The translations under genes were made by a program, and so were the position numbers. Of a DNA stretch of 64,000 nt, positions 13,601 through 28,600 are shown piece by piece. Numbering within the stretch: the stretch's first letter is position 1; each line of letters starts with the position of its first letter. The stretch covers positions 7,812,001 through 7,876,000 of the forward strand of contig CM074187.1 of NCBI GenBank assembly GCA_037179385.1, in the 5' to 3' direction. The notes beneath the pieces are model-generated. The model saw only the letters and a list, made by a program, of their open reading frames with translations, had not been told where the DNA came from and did no database searches. This DNA comes from Holothuria scabra. Taxonomy: Eukaryota; Echinodermata; Holothuroidea; Aspidochirotida; Holothuriidae.

Positions 13601-16600
13601 GTATTGCGTAATAAGATTATGGTTAGAACAGAAAATGAGGTTAGGGGTAGATGGTTAGCTAATGTAATTAACAAAATGAGACTTGAAAACACACCAACAT
13701 GAATGGGCTATATAGCGACAGCCAGGGTTGTAGCTACAGTGGGTGGTTCTGGGTGCTGACACCCAGCACTTCATATTCCCACCCAGCACTCCAGGCAAAT
13801 AAACCTCTCCCCACCCACCACAAATTTCCAAAAATCTACAACTAGCCCAAATTCACTTGTTAAAGTAAAGTGAGGTTAAAATAAAAAATTAATGGCTGAA
13901 AAATGGGGTAGATGCCATGTGGTGGGGTTTTCCCCAGATCAAACAATTACCTGGTGCTCAAATTTGGCTAGCTACCTCCATGGTGACAGCTAGACAAAAG
14001 GGCAAAGGGTAAAGTTCAAATACCATCTTATATAGTTCAAGTTAAAGTTTGTTTTCAAATAACATTCAGCTACACTTCAAGTCCTCTTTCTTAAGTTACC
14101 TGTTACAAGAGGCAGGGATTACTGTGGGCATATCTCACAACCCCCAGTCCACAAAGGGGGAGGTTAGGATTAGAAGCATCCAAATATCAGTGTCTTACAT
14201 GATATCATGTGATAGTTAGTAAGCTATTTAGATGGAGTTTCAACCAATTGGTTCGAGTGAAGTTGTGGATCACTGGCTTGTTTTCCCTACTTCATTGCTT
14301 AAGCTGAGCATCAAGCACAATGGCAGTAGGTACTCTTTTTAAAGTCTTTGGTATGACCTGGCCAGGACTTGAACTCCCAACCTCCTGACTGCAAGTCTGA
14401 TGCTCTAACCACTGGACCATGCAGTCTGTCTACATGATATCATGTGAGTAGTAGGTGAAATCAAGTACAAAAAGATAAAATTAAAGTAAAAAAAAAAAAT
14501 CAACTTTTATCAAGACTTCCACCGCCAGACCTGACTTTGTTGTTTTTTCCTTGTGATTTCAAATTAACAAAACTGAATGGCTAGTTCAATAATTCCATTT
14601 CAGAATTGCTACTGAAGCTCCGTACCCAGCTTAAAAGTTCATTTAGAACCCTTTGGAGTACAACCCTTTGAATCCAAATGGTTTCATGTGGGATCCTTTA
14701 AAAAACCTTTTGCATTCACAGGGTTCCCTTTGGTTAATGATGGAAATTGGACAGATTGCAAAGGGAATTATAAAATTACCCTTTCCATAAACCAAGCCCT
14801 TTTGAACCATTTGGAGCCCATTGAAACCCTTTGGTTGGTGGAATTTGGACAAAGGGTCTCAAAGAGAATTTTTATTACAGTATACATCTTCAACAGAATT
14901 TGAGTCAAAATTGAATATTTTCAGGTGAAGTGACAGAAAATCTTACACTCAAAACTTTCTTTAATGCCATAATTGTAGGGATTGATATTCGAGCTATAAC
15001 TTTGTTTTGGAAAAAAAACAGGAAACTTCAACTGACCTTTACATCATTCAAGCCTATCCAAGCACTTTCCAAATTGTTCTGGAAAAGAAGTGTTTCCACA
15101 AAACCTTCCTCGTAGCCATCAACAACTGATGCTAAATTTGCCATTTTTCCTTCACATGACACCTGAGCCTGGCTGAAATTCATTGGAGTTGTCATAATGT
15201 GGAAACAAGCATCTCTGTATGGCAAAAATCCTGGCATATCACAAAGGCTGATGATTGGGCCTGGAGTGGGGTAGGATTCATCTGGTATTGGATAAAGGAA
15301 GATGAAAATTTAACATGAAACTTTCAAAGACTGGATTGACCTGATTAAAGTTACAAGGTCGAGTTAATGAATTTTGAATGGTGCATTATTTAAAAAGTGC
15401 ATTAAAAAAGTGGAAAAAAAAATAGAAATCAAAGGTTCAAATACTATGAGTACTTTAAAAAAAGTGAAAAAATAAAAAATTAAAGGTTGAGATACTACTG
15501 AAGACACAGCTGTAGATGTAGGTGAAATTAAGTGACAAAGGTGTAACATGTCAGCTTTACATCTTGACAGTGAGAATACAAGTACGAAGTACAAAGGCAT
15601 TTATACTCAGTTAAAGGGCATTAGTTCCAAGCACAAGGGTATTACTACTAATTATAAGGTATTAGTACTAAGTACAAGGGTATAAACACTAAGTATAAGG
15701 GTATTTCTACTAAGTACAAGGGTCCTAAAACCTAGTACAATCATATTAGTGGTTCAAGTACCACGTAGAGGGGTGCAAATATTAAGTACAAGGATCAAGG
15801 TCCCCTGAAGTCTTTTGAGACCCAAGAGTCGTATACAAGTACTCTTTCATCACAATGCTCTTTGCATACTTTGAGTTATTTTGATTTTACACAAAATACA
15901 TGCAATTTTGTTTCTAAAAAGGTTGATGTGTTTCTACTGAGAATGCTCCATCCTTTACAGAATAGCTTAACTACATACTAAAATACCTTGGACACATATT
16001 CCTACTTCACATACATGTTGTTTCATACAGGATGTGCACTCATCTGTGCATTAGTTTAGTTAGATGGAGTTTTACAGCCCAGATTCCAACCAATGGTTTA
16101 AGTCAAGCTGGCCACAGCCTTTTTTCCAGTTGTGGTCCACTGCCTTGTTTGCCCTATTTCCCTACTCCATTGCTTTTGCTGAACACCAAAGCACAATGGA
16201 AGTAGACTGCATTTTTAAGTCTTCATTATAACCCAGTTGGGTCTCAAACTCTCAGACTCCTGACCTCTTGACTGCAAGTGGAATGCTCTAGATAACCACT
16301 TGACCATGCAGTAAGTGCGATATAGGATACTAAGCTACTGTACTTCACTTCACATGAGCATGCTTGTGTTATGTCATTAAAAGCTGCCATTAGTGTAGCT
16401 AGTCTCATTCTTTGACAATGATATCAAATAATTCTCTAGCTCTAATCAAATCAACATTTTGTTAGATTCTCAGACATAGTACAAACTCTATCTTTTAACA
16501 CAAAAATTCACTTAAAAAGATATGGGGGCGCAAACTATATGTAAAGTGAGAAAACTTTTTTCAATATACACTACTACGAAACAAAATATCTCATGGAAAA

Positions 16601-19600
16601 AGGATTTAGTCATAAACTACTGCTTTGATATGCAAAGTGGTTTAAAATCTAGCTTTGATATGAAACAAAAGTAAATTATACACACCAGAAGGTTTTTGGC
16701 AAGCATAACTTCCAAGAAGTCCACAATTCTCATCGTTCCATCGACCTGTTTCATCTTTATTATTTAGCAACTCCACACATCTCTGGGGAAACAAATATTG
16801 CAAAGAAAAATATGTTAAATGCTTTCTAAAATCAGCTTATATTTTTGTATATTACTTACAAATCCCACTTTTGATCCCATCTTGTCCCAGCTAGGCTGTC
16901 ATTGTGCATGATGCTCTGCATAAGCAATGAACTATGGATCCTGTGTCCTACAACTGAAAAAAGGCCATAGGTGAAGGCAAACAGGTGAAGGAAGATTGCT
17001 TGAGGCATCTAATGGGGGATTACATGAGTCTGTGACTTCCTTCCCCATCAGTCACCTGCTTAGTCAGGTGGCACACAGGTGAAGATAGGTGAATACAGAT
17101 TAATCAAGAAAGTCATTACAAGTTGAGGTGTAAAACCCTGTCTAACCTAACCCATCCTCTTAAGCTCACTTCTTGATTTCAACCACTCCATAAGCACCCA
17201 TTCAAAACAATGCCACAGTAGCCTGCCATGAGTTTAATTTCCTGAGACAATATTGTGCCTACACTCAGTGTCTGGGAAAACTATAATAGGGAACATAACT
17301 GACTGTACAAGCCATTACTGACCACCTAGAGTGACAGTTAATTGTTTGAAGGAATGTCACGTTCCCTTTAAAGAAGGTAGTTTTTAGCTTTCATCATCAT
17401 ATTCATGGTATATAGGGAAAAGTTTCCTTCACATTTCCCTGAAAGACAAGGCTAAAAAGGCCCCACTTCCCAGTAGACAAGGCAAAACCTTGTTTTGCAT
17501 TTGGTTCCTTTGTATATTCATAACAAAGAGGGGAGAAAGTCTGACATGTTTCTGTTGGGGACTGCAGCCATATTTTCATCAAAAGTTATAACAACATTGT
17601 AATATTGAAAACCTTAACTTGCTTAATTCATTGACATAATAAAACATTGTAAGTTAAAAGACCCCCAACAAATCCTTCACTTTCAGATGAAATATTATAT
17701 CAAGGGACTTGTAGCAAGTTCACTTAGGGACTTTTAGTTAGTCTTGCAGAACTAACAAAAATGTCACTACACAGTAATATCATTGCAGAGTACCAATAAA
17801 TAATTATTTATTATTGCTCACAGCTATAACACTTACTATTATCTGACTTATAACAACATGTCCAACTCTTCAAGGGAAGTATTGCATTGAAAGTTTACCA
17901 ACATGGCATACATGTAAAATGGCATAAGTCATTCTCACAGCAGTCAGTCTCAACAATAAACCCAGCATTACACACTAGAGGAGTTGAATGAAGTTGCATC
18001 ATTTGAAATTTGGAATGTTTGAGTAAAATTATTCTCAGGCAACTAAACACTGAATTTCTATCCTAGAATATTTTATTTCTTGAAAGGATGGCTATCATTA
18101 GGCTAATTTGAATAATCTATCAAAGACAAATATTATCACTAAACAAATGCAATATTTCCTTTAAAGAGATAAGTGTGTCATATTATGCAGTTACTATTTT
18201 GGGGTGTAGGTTAATAGACATTTTTTCCCTCAAAAAACACAGTTCTATACTTCAAGAATAAGAGGTTTAAAGAAATATGAACAGTGTGGGCAAATGACAG
18301 TACGTCTTCAAACTAAGCCTATTTAAAACTATACCAATAACTGTACCATATGGTCTGAGTCTCCACTTGGTTCATTCCTTGCCCACTTTACAAAGTCTAG
18401 ATCACTGCCATCTTCCCATGTGAAATTTTCACTGGTAGCATATAGGCCAATCCAAACAGGTGATTTTATAGCAAAAACCAGCTCGGCCGTCAGTGCAGCT
18501 GTAATGATACAAATGTGTTAACAGTTGCTAATCAAGTAAAGATTGTATTCATTGATTGATGTCACACAAGAACATTCTTGAGGTCAAACAAGGAAGCATG
18601 CTGTCTCCATCAGGTGGACTTAGACAGCATAAAGTAAACTTAAGGGCAGGTCATCACACTACATTGATTTTCAATCCGAAATCCAATCCAAATTTTGCTA
18701 AATGGGATTGATAATTTTTATGGAGTCTTTGCTCTAAGGATGTTCATCCTTTATCTATAATTGATCCTAAGTTGACTCAGAATAAACTGTTCTGAGATAA
18801 TTATGTACATAACATATCTCTACAAAACAGTGATATTTGTTCAAAACTGATCAAACTTTTGTATCCATGCCCGATAACGCTGTCCGTTGATGTGACACAA
18901 TACACTGATAAGTTTATGTTTTTATATTTCCATAGGCATCTGATTCAAAAGTTTTATTTACACAGGTTGGCAAGGTCTTCGCTCTTGCTGACCAGGGGTG
19001 GAAAAGACTTTTAACTAAAATTGACACAAATTGGACCATCATTGTTATCTTACTAGCTGTGGTGTGACCCATGCTTCATGGCAATATTCTGCCTGTACAT
19101 AAATCAGATGTTTGAACTCATGTTTTTATAAGTTGCAACATGACACAATAACCACTGTGACACTTATCTATTCTGTTACCTCCTCACATGTATTTTAAGC
19201 TCTAAGTCCTTCATTGTTGTACTTATTTTCTATCATAGTTAATGTTTTCTATGGTTAGTCTTTCTTTCTCACTCTGTTTTACTAATTAACGGGGATGAGC
19301 AGCAAACAACAGCTAGTTCTCACTAATATCTCATAATTTCTCTTTCATGTATCTTTCTACATATTTCAAAACTAACCTCAGAATATCCAAAGTAAAACAA
19401 TGAGTTACACCCCATAACTTTCACAGTTCAGTATGAAAAATATTGTTGCATGATTTTCAAGAGCCAATCACAGAATAGGATATACTACTAGATCTATTAC
19501 AATTTGGGGACTGATTTTGCCCTCTTATATTATTTCCCTTTATGCGCTTAAAGCAAATTACACCCATTTCAGAGAGAGGCAAATGCAGTAATCTCTTATC

Positions 19601-22600
19601 TTTGGTGATTAACCTAGGATGAAACCATTTTAAACTGTATTTAAGTCCTAAATGCATCCCATCTCCAAGGCATAGGAACCTGTTTTCTACTGGGGAAACT
19701 GAACCTATCTTCAAACTGCCTCCTTGGAGGATGAAAAGTAATAACCTTCCTTTTTGAAAAATTCTAGAATATTTGAATCAGAACAGGGGCAGAAGAATAT
19801 ACTTACATCCCACATTTCTGACTAGGGGTTTCTAGTTTCCAACCCCATTCTAAGAAATCCTTTAAGGAGTCTGTTACCATAGAGGAGTCTGTTTCCATAG
19901 AGACACTGTGTCACCTTAATGACCCTTTACTTCCAACCCTTTACTTTTAACATAATGCATCAACACACTACTGTAAATATGAAATCCATTCAAGTTGTCT
20001 ATTTTAAGATTTTGTGCTAACAAGGTTGTCAGTTTTGGACCCCTGGTGACAGATGACTTTTGACCTCCACAAAAACCAATAAGGACCATCCATTTATTGT
20101 GATGCATCAACATACCAAATATGAAATCCAAGTTTTCTATCTTGAGCAAAGTGTCCCAAACATACACATGAAAAACACACACATACATACCTACATACAC
20201 ACACCATCAAGACTGCATTGGTTTCTCTTTTCATAGAAACCAAAAATGTACCTTACATCTACAGTATTTGTAAACTTGGAATGTGAGGAGAGGAGGTATA
20301 CAAAGTAATAAGATGTAAACTAGAAGTAAGCTTAACACACCAATAACTCTCTTATCACTACCATTAGACAAGTCATCTACAGCAGAATGATCTCTGGCAG
20401 TCAAGTTATTCCTTCCTTTTTAGATGGTGCTCTCTCTACATGCAGAGTACTTAGCTCAATATTTAAGAGAGGACTGTCTAGCAAGCATACATTGTCATAT
20501 GGAAGGGACTTTCAGCTGGACTGTCCAATAGTATTAAAAGAGAAAGTAAGTAGGAGAGGACATGAAGAAACTTTCCTTCTTACTTTTTGAAACATCCTCA
20601 ATTCTCTGTCTGAGTACATCCTATCACCTCTTAAAGGGAACAAAGCACTTTACATGCACACTTGATACAGTCAGGTTTCACATCTGATTGATTGACAGTA
20701 CCAAACACACTAAAATTGACAAAAAGTTGCATAACATTTGGGGGCTTTGGGGCTGCTGTAGGACCAATCAAAAATGTGTGAAATGGTAAAAAATGCTTTT
20801 CACACAGTGTGAAAATAATGAAAGCATACACATCACTGGTGGGCACAGATCATGTAACAAAGTCAGATATCAGTTGTACCCCAAACTACCTATGATCTCA
20901 TGGGGTGTCTGTATTCAATATTTAAGAGGCAAAGTCACAGCATGAAGTATACTCTCATTTTGATATATTTGTCAAGATTGTTTTATTCAGTACTTACATT
21001 GTACAGCATGTGAGTGTATCGTGGCTAGCTCAGCTCCCATTTCTTTACATGCTAGCAATGCATCAGTCCAATTCTTCATAGAACCAGCAGTCTGATAACA
21101 CAGATCCTCCACTTGCAGCCAACCTAGAGGGCAGTGTTTAGTTGAGGTAGACGCAGTAGTACTGCTGACTGGTGACTGTGTAAAAGGTGTAGGAGGGGGA
21201 GCTGTCACAGCTGCTGTATCTAGTTCACAGATACTCTTCATCTGTACAGAACAGGTCTGTGTATACCAGTCTGAAACTGAGAGTAAGCAAATAGTAGTTA
21301 TAGGCAAGAGAAGTAATCCTGAGTGTGATAAGTTTAAAATTTGAAAACTATACAATATTGTAATGTTCAAGATTTTCAAAATATGTAATTGGCTAGTTTG
21401 TAGTTGCATGAATAAAAACTATGATAAATAAAAAATGACTTGTCCATGCTTACAAATGAAACTACCCTTTATAAATATTCTCAAGCCTTCCCAGCTACTG
21501 TAACCCTAACTATTGCACAACATTTAATAAATCTATTCTTCCATGAACTATAGTGTGAGCACTGACCTGTGCTATTCTTCTGAAGATAAACACAAGAAGT
21601 TTCACTGGAGATTTTGGGCTCAGATGCAGCAAAATTGTGAAATAATAACAAACTGCCATCACTCCAACTGTCAAAAAGGTAAAAGAAAACAGTAAGTATC
21701 AAATCTAGTAAAACTTGTCAGAATTTTACACAATATGCCAGGCCTGGAAATAAAGTTCCAAATTTTCATGACATTTCAAGGTTATCCATAACTGTAGAAA
21801 CCCTGTTACAGAGAAATAAGAAGATTTAATGGTCAAGTACCTTTCAATGAATGCTTAGGTAGGAGCCTCTCATTTTGCCCAAACAAATCCTAGGAAAAAA
21901 TATGATTTGGTGGAAGGAAAAACCTGAAAATTCTTTTAAATAATATCATCCATGAATTTTGCTAAAGTTTGTAATGGACTGAAATAATTCAAAGCTGCAG
22001 ATAAAACATGTAGCGAATGCTATTATCATGGGAAGGCACACACTTTAATTTTTTAGTAAAACAACCTTTCTTCTTGGCCAATCAAATTTGACATGAAAGT
22101 TCAACAAGGGATTCCTCCACTATCACATTCAAGGACTCAGAATTGTTTCACCTTTAGGAACTTTGTTATCCCTTTTTAAGGGCCTATTTCCATTTCTGCA
22201 TTTACTGTTTATTTCACTTTTGAGGGAAATCCATTTAGATATCTAATCTTTCCTCTTTAACCAAATACTGGAGTCTCTCAGATGTCATTCTTTATGGACA
22301 AAGAATATCCCAATGAAGGGTTCAGGGCCGACCAGCCAGGACTTGGAAGCCATTGATTCCCACTTTTGCATTCCCGTTGCCTCCCCCAGAGAACATTTTT
22401 CCTCCTTACTCTGTCCCCCTATCCCCAATCCTATGATTCTTATGCTCTACCACAATTGACCATCCTTGCTACACATGTGCAAATAAACATAGAACTCACA
22501 CATAGACACCTTCCTCTTCTGTTTCGGCGAGGCCAATCCAGAACTTCTCACCAGAGGGCTGGAAGAATTAATGTAGTACAACATCTTAAATGATTGTTTT

Positions 22601-25600
22601 TAGACGATATATCTCATTATATCTAAAGGGTTGGAATTAACCTCAGACATAAATTAATTCTCAACGATGTAATAATATAAGCAAGAAACCAAGTTCCTAT
22701 AGGCAATAACTACATTTTCCTATTAAGTAACTCCATCATTGTATTACAAACATAAAGCAAATCATAAAAACCAGTCCTGGCATTTTTGGTTTTCTTTAAG
22801 GGAATACCTATGTAATGCTGCAGACATGACTTTACAAAACTAGTGTAGGATGGTACATTTCAGTGTACAATAGCATAAAATATGGTTCCTTGACTTCCTT
22901 AAAATTGGCATTGGTACCAAGATATGCCTAACTTATTGAAGAAATATTGAGACCCATTTTTCACTGTCTGAAGCCCAGGCCTCAAAATTCACAAAGGCCA
23001 TGACTGCTGTAAATTTTGTTCTGGCCTTCAGCAAGGGTTTTTCACACACTTATGGAAGGCCACTTTTGGCCAATGGTGCATTAGTCAAGCTGCTCTGTAT
23101 GTGTTGAACTAAATACCAAGTGCAATTCCTTCATCATTTTTTTTTTTGCAGGAACATTAAGACAGCAGCACATATGAACCAATATTTTTTCCCTTTGTAC
23201 AGTTCTGTTGATATTTGATTCACACACTCTGCAAATCAATCATCTGTGTCCAATCATTCATGATGGTGCTATGCACAGACTATTACAGCACAGTATTTTT
23301 GCAGTATACCTGTACATAAATTTGCAGCCACCAGGTGTGGCGTATGTATCTTTCACATATTGCTCAAGTGTGCCCAATAGTGCAATAGTGTGCTACTTAT
23401 GCTACACCATACATATCAACATTCAGGACAATGCTGCTTCCACAGTGAAGATAACAATAACAATACTGATTCCCACATATTTACATAAACATTCTTTGGC
23501 ACTTCTTCCTCAGAATTTACCTCTTATTTAACAACAAATCTGCATTTGAAATGTATGTAAAACTAATCCCCCCAAAAAATCCCCTTACACAGAGATGTGT
23601 GTTGTCATTCATTAGTGAATTCAACATGGGGCATGGCCGGTACCATGTGGCCCTATTTGCAAGCATGGGAAGTACAGTGTGATCCTACAGAAACCTTAAC
23701 TCATGGAAAAATTTGTTTCAGAGCCTGGGATTTTCAAACAATATATCACATTGAAAATTAGGGAAAGAATGTTGAGAAACGTTCAATTTATGCAGGATAA
23801 TATTGCGGAATTTCCTCCTAAGTTTCTATTTGCTATGTATGTGTACTAAATGTGCACAGATATTATAGTAAGCTTGGGGACTTGAAAATATGGCCAAATG
23901 CTTCCCACTAGTTGGTACTTTGTCTTTCTGACCCTCTACCAGGAATTAGGGAAAAAGAACCAACAACCATGCCCATTTTACAGGAATTATTTAATTTACA
24001 GCAAGTTTCAACTATATTTGAACCCCTTTTCCAGTTTTCAAATAATTGGTGTTGCTGAACAGTTGAAGTGGCAGAATTTTACTGATGTTGATGTTTACTG
24101 ATTATGAAATAATAATTGGTTACAAAGACCATTTTGGACTTAGAGTGGGGAAAACAAATTTTGAGGCCTGGAAGCCAATGCTGTGTTTCGTTGAAATTGG
24201 TTATGTCTCAAACCAGGTGAGATCATTTTTAATGTGGGCAACTGTGTCTCTTACTTGTACAAAAAGTAGTATTGTGTGGAATTAAAAGAAGCTGAAGTAC
24301 TTTTTCTGATTATTCAACAATGTATTTTATGTGACTGAATTTTAACTGTATATCTGAAACTTTGAGGACCAGTAACTTTTCATGTCATAAATTTATTTTT
24401 TTACTTCCTTTAAAATGTGTCTAACTTTTATTGAGCATTCAGTGACATAAAAGGTATCAAATGAGATTCATGGGAGACTAAGAATGCAAGGAAGCCAAAC
24501 TAAGGCTTCATAACAAAAGAAAGGTACACACTATGAGCTGTTTGGGGGAATCAGGCAAGTTTTTATGGCTAAATTTCTAACCAGTTTGAAAGTCAGGCCC
24601 CTTTTTCCAGATGTGGTTCACTGGCTTGTTTTCCCTACTCCAATGCTTATGCTGATCACCAAGCACAATTGCAGAAGGTTCCATTTTTTAGAGTCTTCTG
24701 TATGATCCGGCCAGGACTCTCAATTCCAGAACTATGACAGACCTTCCACCTACAAGTCAGATGCTCTAACAACTTGAAAGGGCTGTGGGTCTAGCCATTA
24801 TTTAATCCCTTGGGGACACTTTTCACAAGTCAGTTTTGATTACTTATTGGCAACAGAAATACATGGTAGTAGATGTATTTGTGTGATGACTTATTTATTA
24901 CAGCATTATGAATAGTATAAGGTACAGGAGCGTCACTCTTTTAAAACAATTCATTTAAAGTTTGTTTCTATAAAAAAAGTCACAATGTATATAGTTATGT
25001 CCTAATACAAAATCATAGAACATCTCAATGAACTAAACTAGTAAAAAGACACAACTGCATGACAAGTTAAAAGCCTATCAAAAAGCTTGCTATTTGAGCT
25101 TGACCTTGAATTGTATTACTTATGCTGCACTACAATCTGAGATTTTCTTACTACTGTTAAATATTAGAAACTGCTGCAAAACCTGTTCAAACCATCCCTG
25201 ACCATCCCTTCGCCACGTCCCATCACCTTCCATGGCCATCTATGCATGTGTTTATCTTCCCTGAATTGAATATTTCTGACTGCCATATAACCTACCACAA
25301 GAGATGTGACCACATCCTCCTCTGTCTTGTTGATTGCTGAAAACAAATGTCCACCAAGGATTTGACAATTGTCTTCACTCTCTTGCCATGATAGCAAATG
25401 GTTCACAGCAGTATAGCAGTGAGCACCAAATGAAGTCCAACCTGCAGACGGACACTGGGTTGCTGGAAAGACAAACAATCTATTAGTTTTGAACTTGCTC
25501 ATTACAACATTGAGGAATTCTAATTTTGAGGCATCTTCCAGTGGCATTTCATAGCAGTCTATGGCAACACTCAATTCCCAACTGAAGTAATCTCGATTAA

Positions 25601-28600
25601 AGATTGGTTTAAGATTTTTTAAGAAATGCCTCCACTTCTCTTCAACATCACAGGATATGAAGTGGACATATTGTATCAGAAACATTTTGTTTCTGCCTTT
25701 TTCATACTGTAACTTCTAAAAGGTTAGTGCTCTGTTTGCACTTAAAAACTGATAATGCTGGAAGTAAAAGTGCCTCTTCATTTCAAACTAGCTAAAAAAT
25801 GAAAGGTTTAAAGACTCAAATAAAGCATTACTATGTCAGAGATAGAATGAATCTACACATTCTGGTTAAATTTGTTAAATCTGCATTTAGTCCAAATCTG
25901 TGGTTCTCAATGTATCATTTTCAACTCAGGAAGTTTTAGGCTCTTTTGTATTTCTTTTAACTTTGCAACCCAGTTTCTCCATTGCTATTTCATGTTGTGA
26001 GAATGTGGTTGTTCATTGAAGATATGGGAACATTACAGCTTCAAATTCTCCTCGTAAAGCTCAAATCTGTTTTGACAAAGTATTACTATGTCAGAGATAG
26101 AATGAATCTACACATTCTGGTTAAATTTGTTAAATCTGCATTTAGTCCAAATCTGTGGTTCTCAATGTATCATTTTCAACTCAAGGAAGTTTCAGGCTCT
26201 TTTGTATTTCCTTTAACTTTGCAACCCAGTTTCTCCATTGCTATTTCATATTGTGAGAATGTGGTTGTTCATTGAAGGCATGGGAACATTACAGCTTCAA
26301 ATTCTCCTCACAAAGCTCAAATCTGTTTTGACAGAGGCCAAAAAAAAAAAAAAATAGAAACAATACACATCAGATGAAATAACATAACAGCTCCTGTTTT
26401 TTTTTTTTTTTCCAAGCTCACAAAAGTTAGGAATATGAAGTCACTTAACTTTACTTGCTGATATCAGATATCTTAGCATCAACACATCAGAACAAAAATG
26501 AAATTCAGCAGTTTCCTTTTCACATATCAAACATTTCTAGGCAAAAACTTGTCCTTTAAAGCCAGAGTTTTAAACCTTTTCTTTGTCTATCATCCAAAAT
26601 TGGCATTTATGAATGTTTCATATCCAACCATAAAAAATTAAGCTAAAAAGATGGCAATCATGGGTGTCACTGACAATTAGATCTGTGAAGTCCCTATTTT
26701 ATTTCTATGGAACTATAAATTTAGCATGAACACATCTGGTTATTCTAATGTACTGAAAATACAATAAAAACAAACTTTTTTACAGAACATAATGACATGT
26801 ACAGGTCTAGAGAAATTGTTTAATTGCATCAAGCATAGGGTATTCTGTATACTACAGCAGTACACATTTATTTTTTTTTACAGGACTTGGGACAAGCTCA
26901 TATCCAACAGGACACTGTGACATTTCCCACCAGTGGACCCCATACCCAGGGTTGAAATCACTGTTTTAAAGTATGGCACATGCAGGGTAAAGAAAAAGGC
27001 TCAAGAATATTACCTTCAGGGTTACTAAGTCTCAATAGCATAAAAAACACAGAACTACATCTTATAAATGAGCTACTCCATTTCTTATCCTATACTTGAT
27101 CTCTGCAGGTAATAAAATTATTTTGCTTGGACCCTTCTCCTCATTGGCATTCCCATGGCATACAGCATGGTCTAGTCAGTAGGAATACATAACAAAAATT
27201 TTACTTCAAAAGGTAGCATAAGTATCACCAAAATGTTTTCAAAAATTTTCACAAATTTCAAAGGGGAGGCAGGAAATCCACTCCCACTTGACCCCTCCCC
27301 TTGGCCACATGACATGGTGTATACTGATCCCATCCTCTTGAAAGAAATTCTGGTTACACCACTGAGTATAAGCTCATTACAGACTACTGTATTCATGTGT
27401 GAAAGTTGACTTAATCAGTTTGTTTCAAATGAATAAGGAGCTAAAAATAAATAATGAGAAATAAATTAAACTGAAAATATTTACTACCTGTAGGAGATAT
27501 TTTACCGTCAAAAATTGACCTAGCACGACCATATATATCTAGAACAGATAAGCAGTTCAATGGTATACCCTAATAGAAGCCTAAAATATTCAAATAGCAT
27601 GTATTGTGTATGTTTTTTCCAGCTTGTTGATAATCAGACAACTGTTTTTCTTCCCAATACTTTTAAAGCTAGATACAACTAAGGAAATCAAAAAAATATG
27701 AAAAATACCCATGGGGAAATATTAACCTTTAAGGAATTCTGTTGTAACTGCCACAGTTGTTTGGGAAAAGTTGCAGTTCCCAATTACAGTACCCAACTAC
27801 TGGTTCATTACACTGATTAGCTTCTTCAATGAGCAACAGCTTTGATTACAATTCTTGTTTGATAGAAGCCCAACAGTCAGGGGTTCATATAGGTGCTGGC
27901 CAAAATGGGATAGAATTACTCATGGTGCATTTAAGGTTTACATCCCCTTCCAGTTTCATCTGAGATAAACTATCAAGGGTCAACCTTCAGGGGTACTGTC
28001 AAATGCTTGAATGGGCATCTAATTGGTATTGGTTACAGTTCTTGACAAGATTAAGTAAAGGATAAATTTTCAGAGATGCAAAACAATCAAATGCAATGAT
28101 GTTCAATTAAACCTTTTACATACCCAAATTTTAAAAGTGAATATTTTAGTTTGTTTGTAAAAATTGCTTCAATGAAATGGATACATACCTTGCTGACATG
28201 CCAATCCCAAGTGTGTCAGTTCAGGATTTATCTTAAAAAGTAGCTGTTTCCATAAATTTCAAGTGGCCAATCAGTTGCTTAGCCAGTTCACAGCTTCATG
28301 TGGACAAATTGTGTTCACACTAGGAAAACCTCATAAACTCATTCATGCAAACTTGTACAGTGTGCTGAATTAAAGTAATTTCTACACATACCACAAGAAC
28401 TTAACCTATCTCATGATATTCCTCAGTGATTCACTATCCACTGCCTAAATTGGCAGGGTTTTTTATTTGTATTTAACACTCATATCTACCACTGCATCTT
28501 AAAGTGTAGCATTAGATTCATTACATGTTAAGTAAAATTGCAAACTTGTTTCAAAAGATCAAGTATAAACCATAAATTACTTACTTTCTCCCACAGTGCC

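Noticed and set aside
14640..14860. CCCTTTGG/CCAAATGG-rich stretch with open frames on both strands
   Set aside because: Looks like an irregular local repeat. No inverted ends, duplication or family resemblance could be shown.
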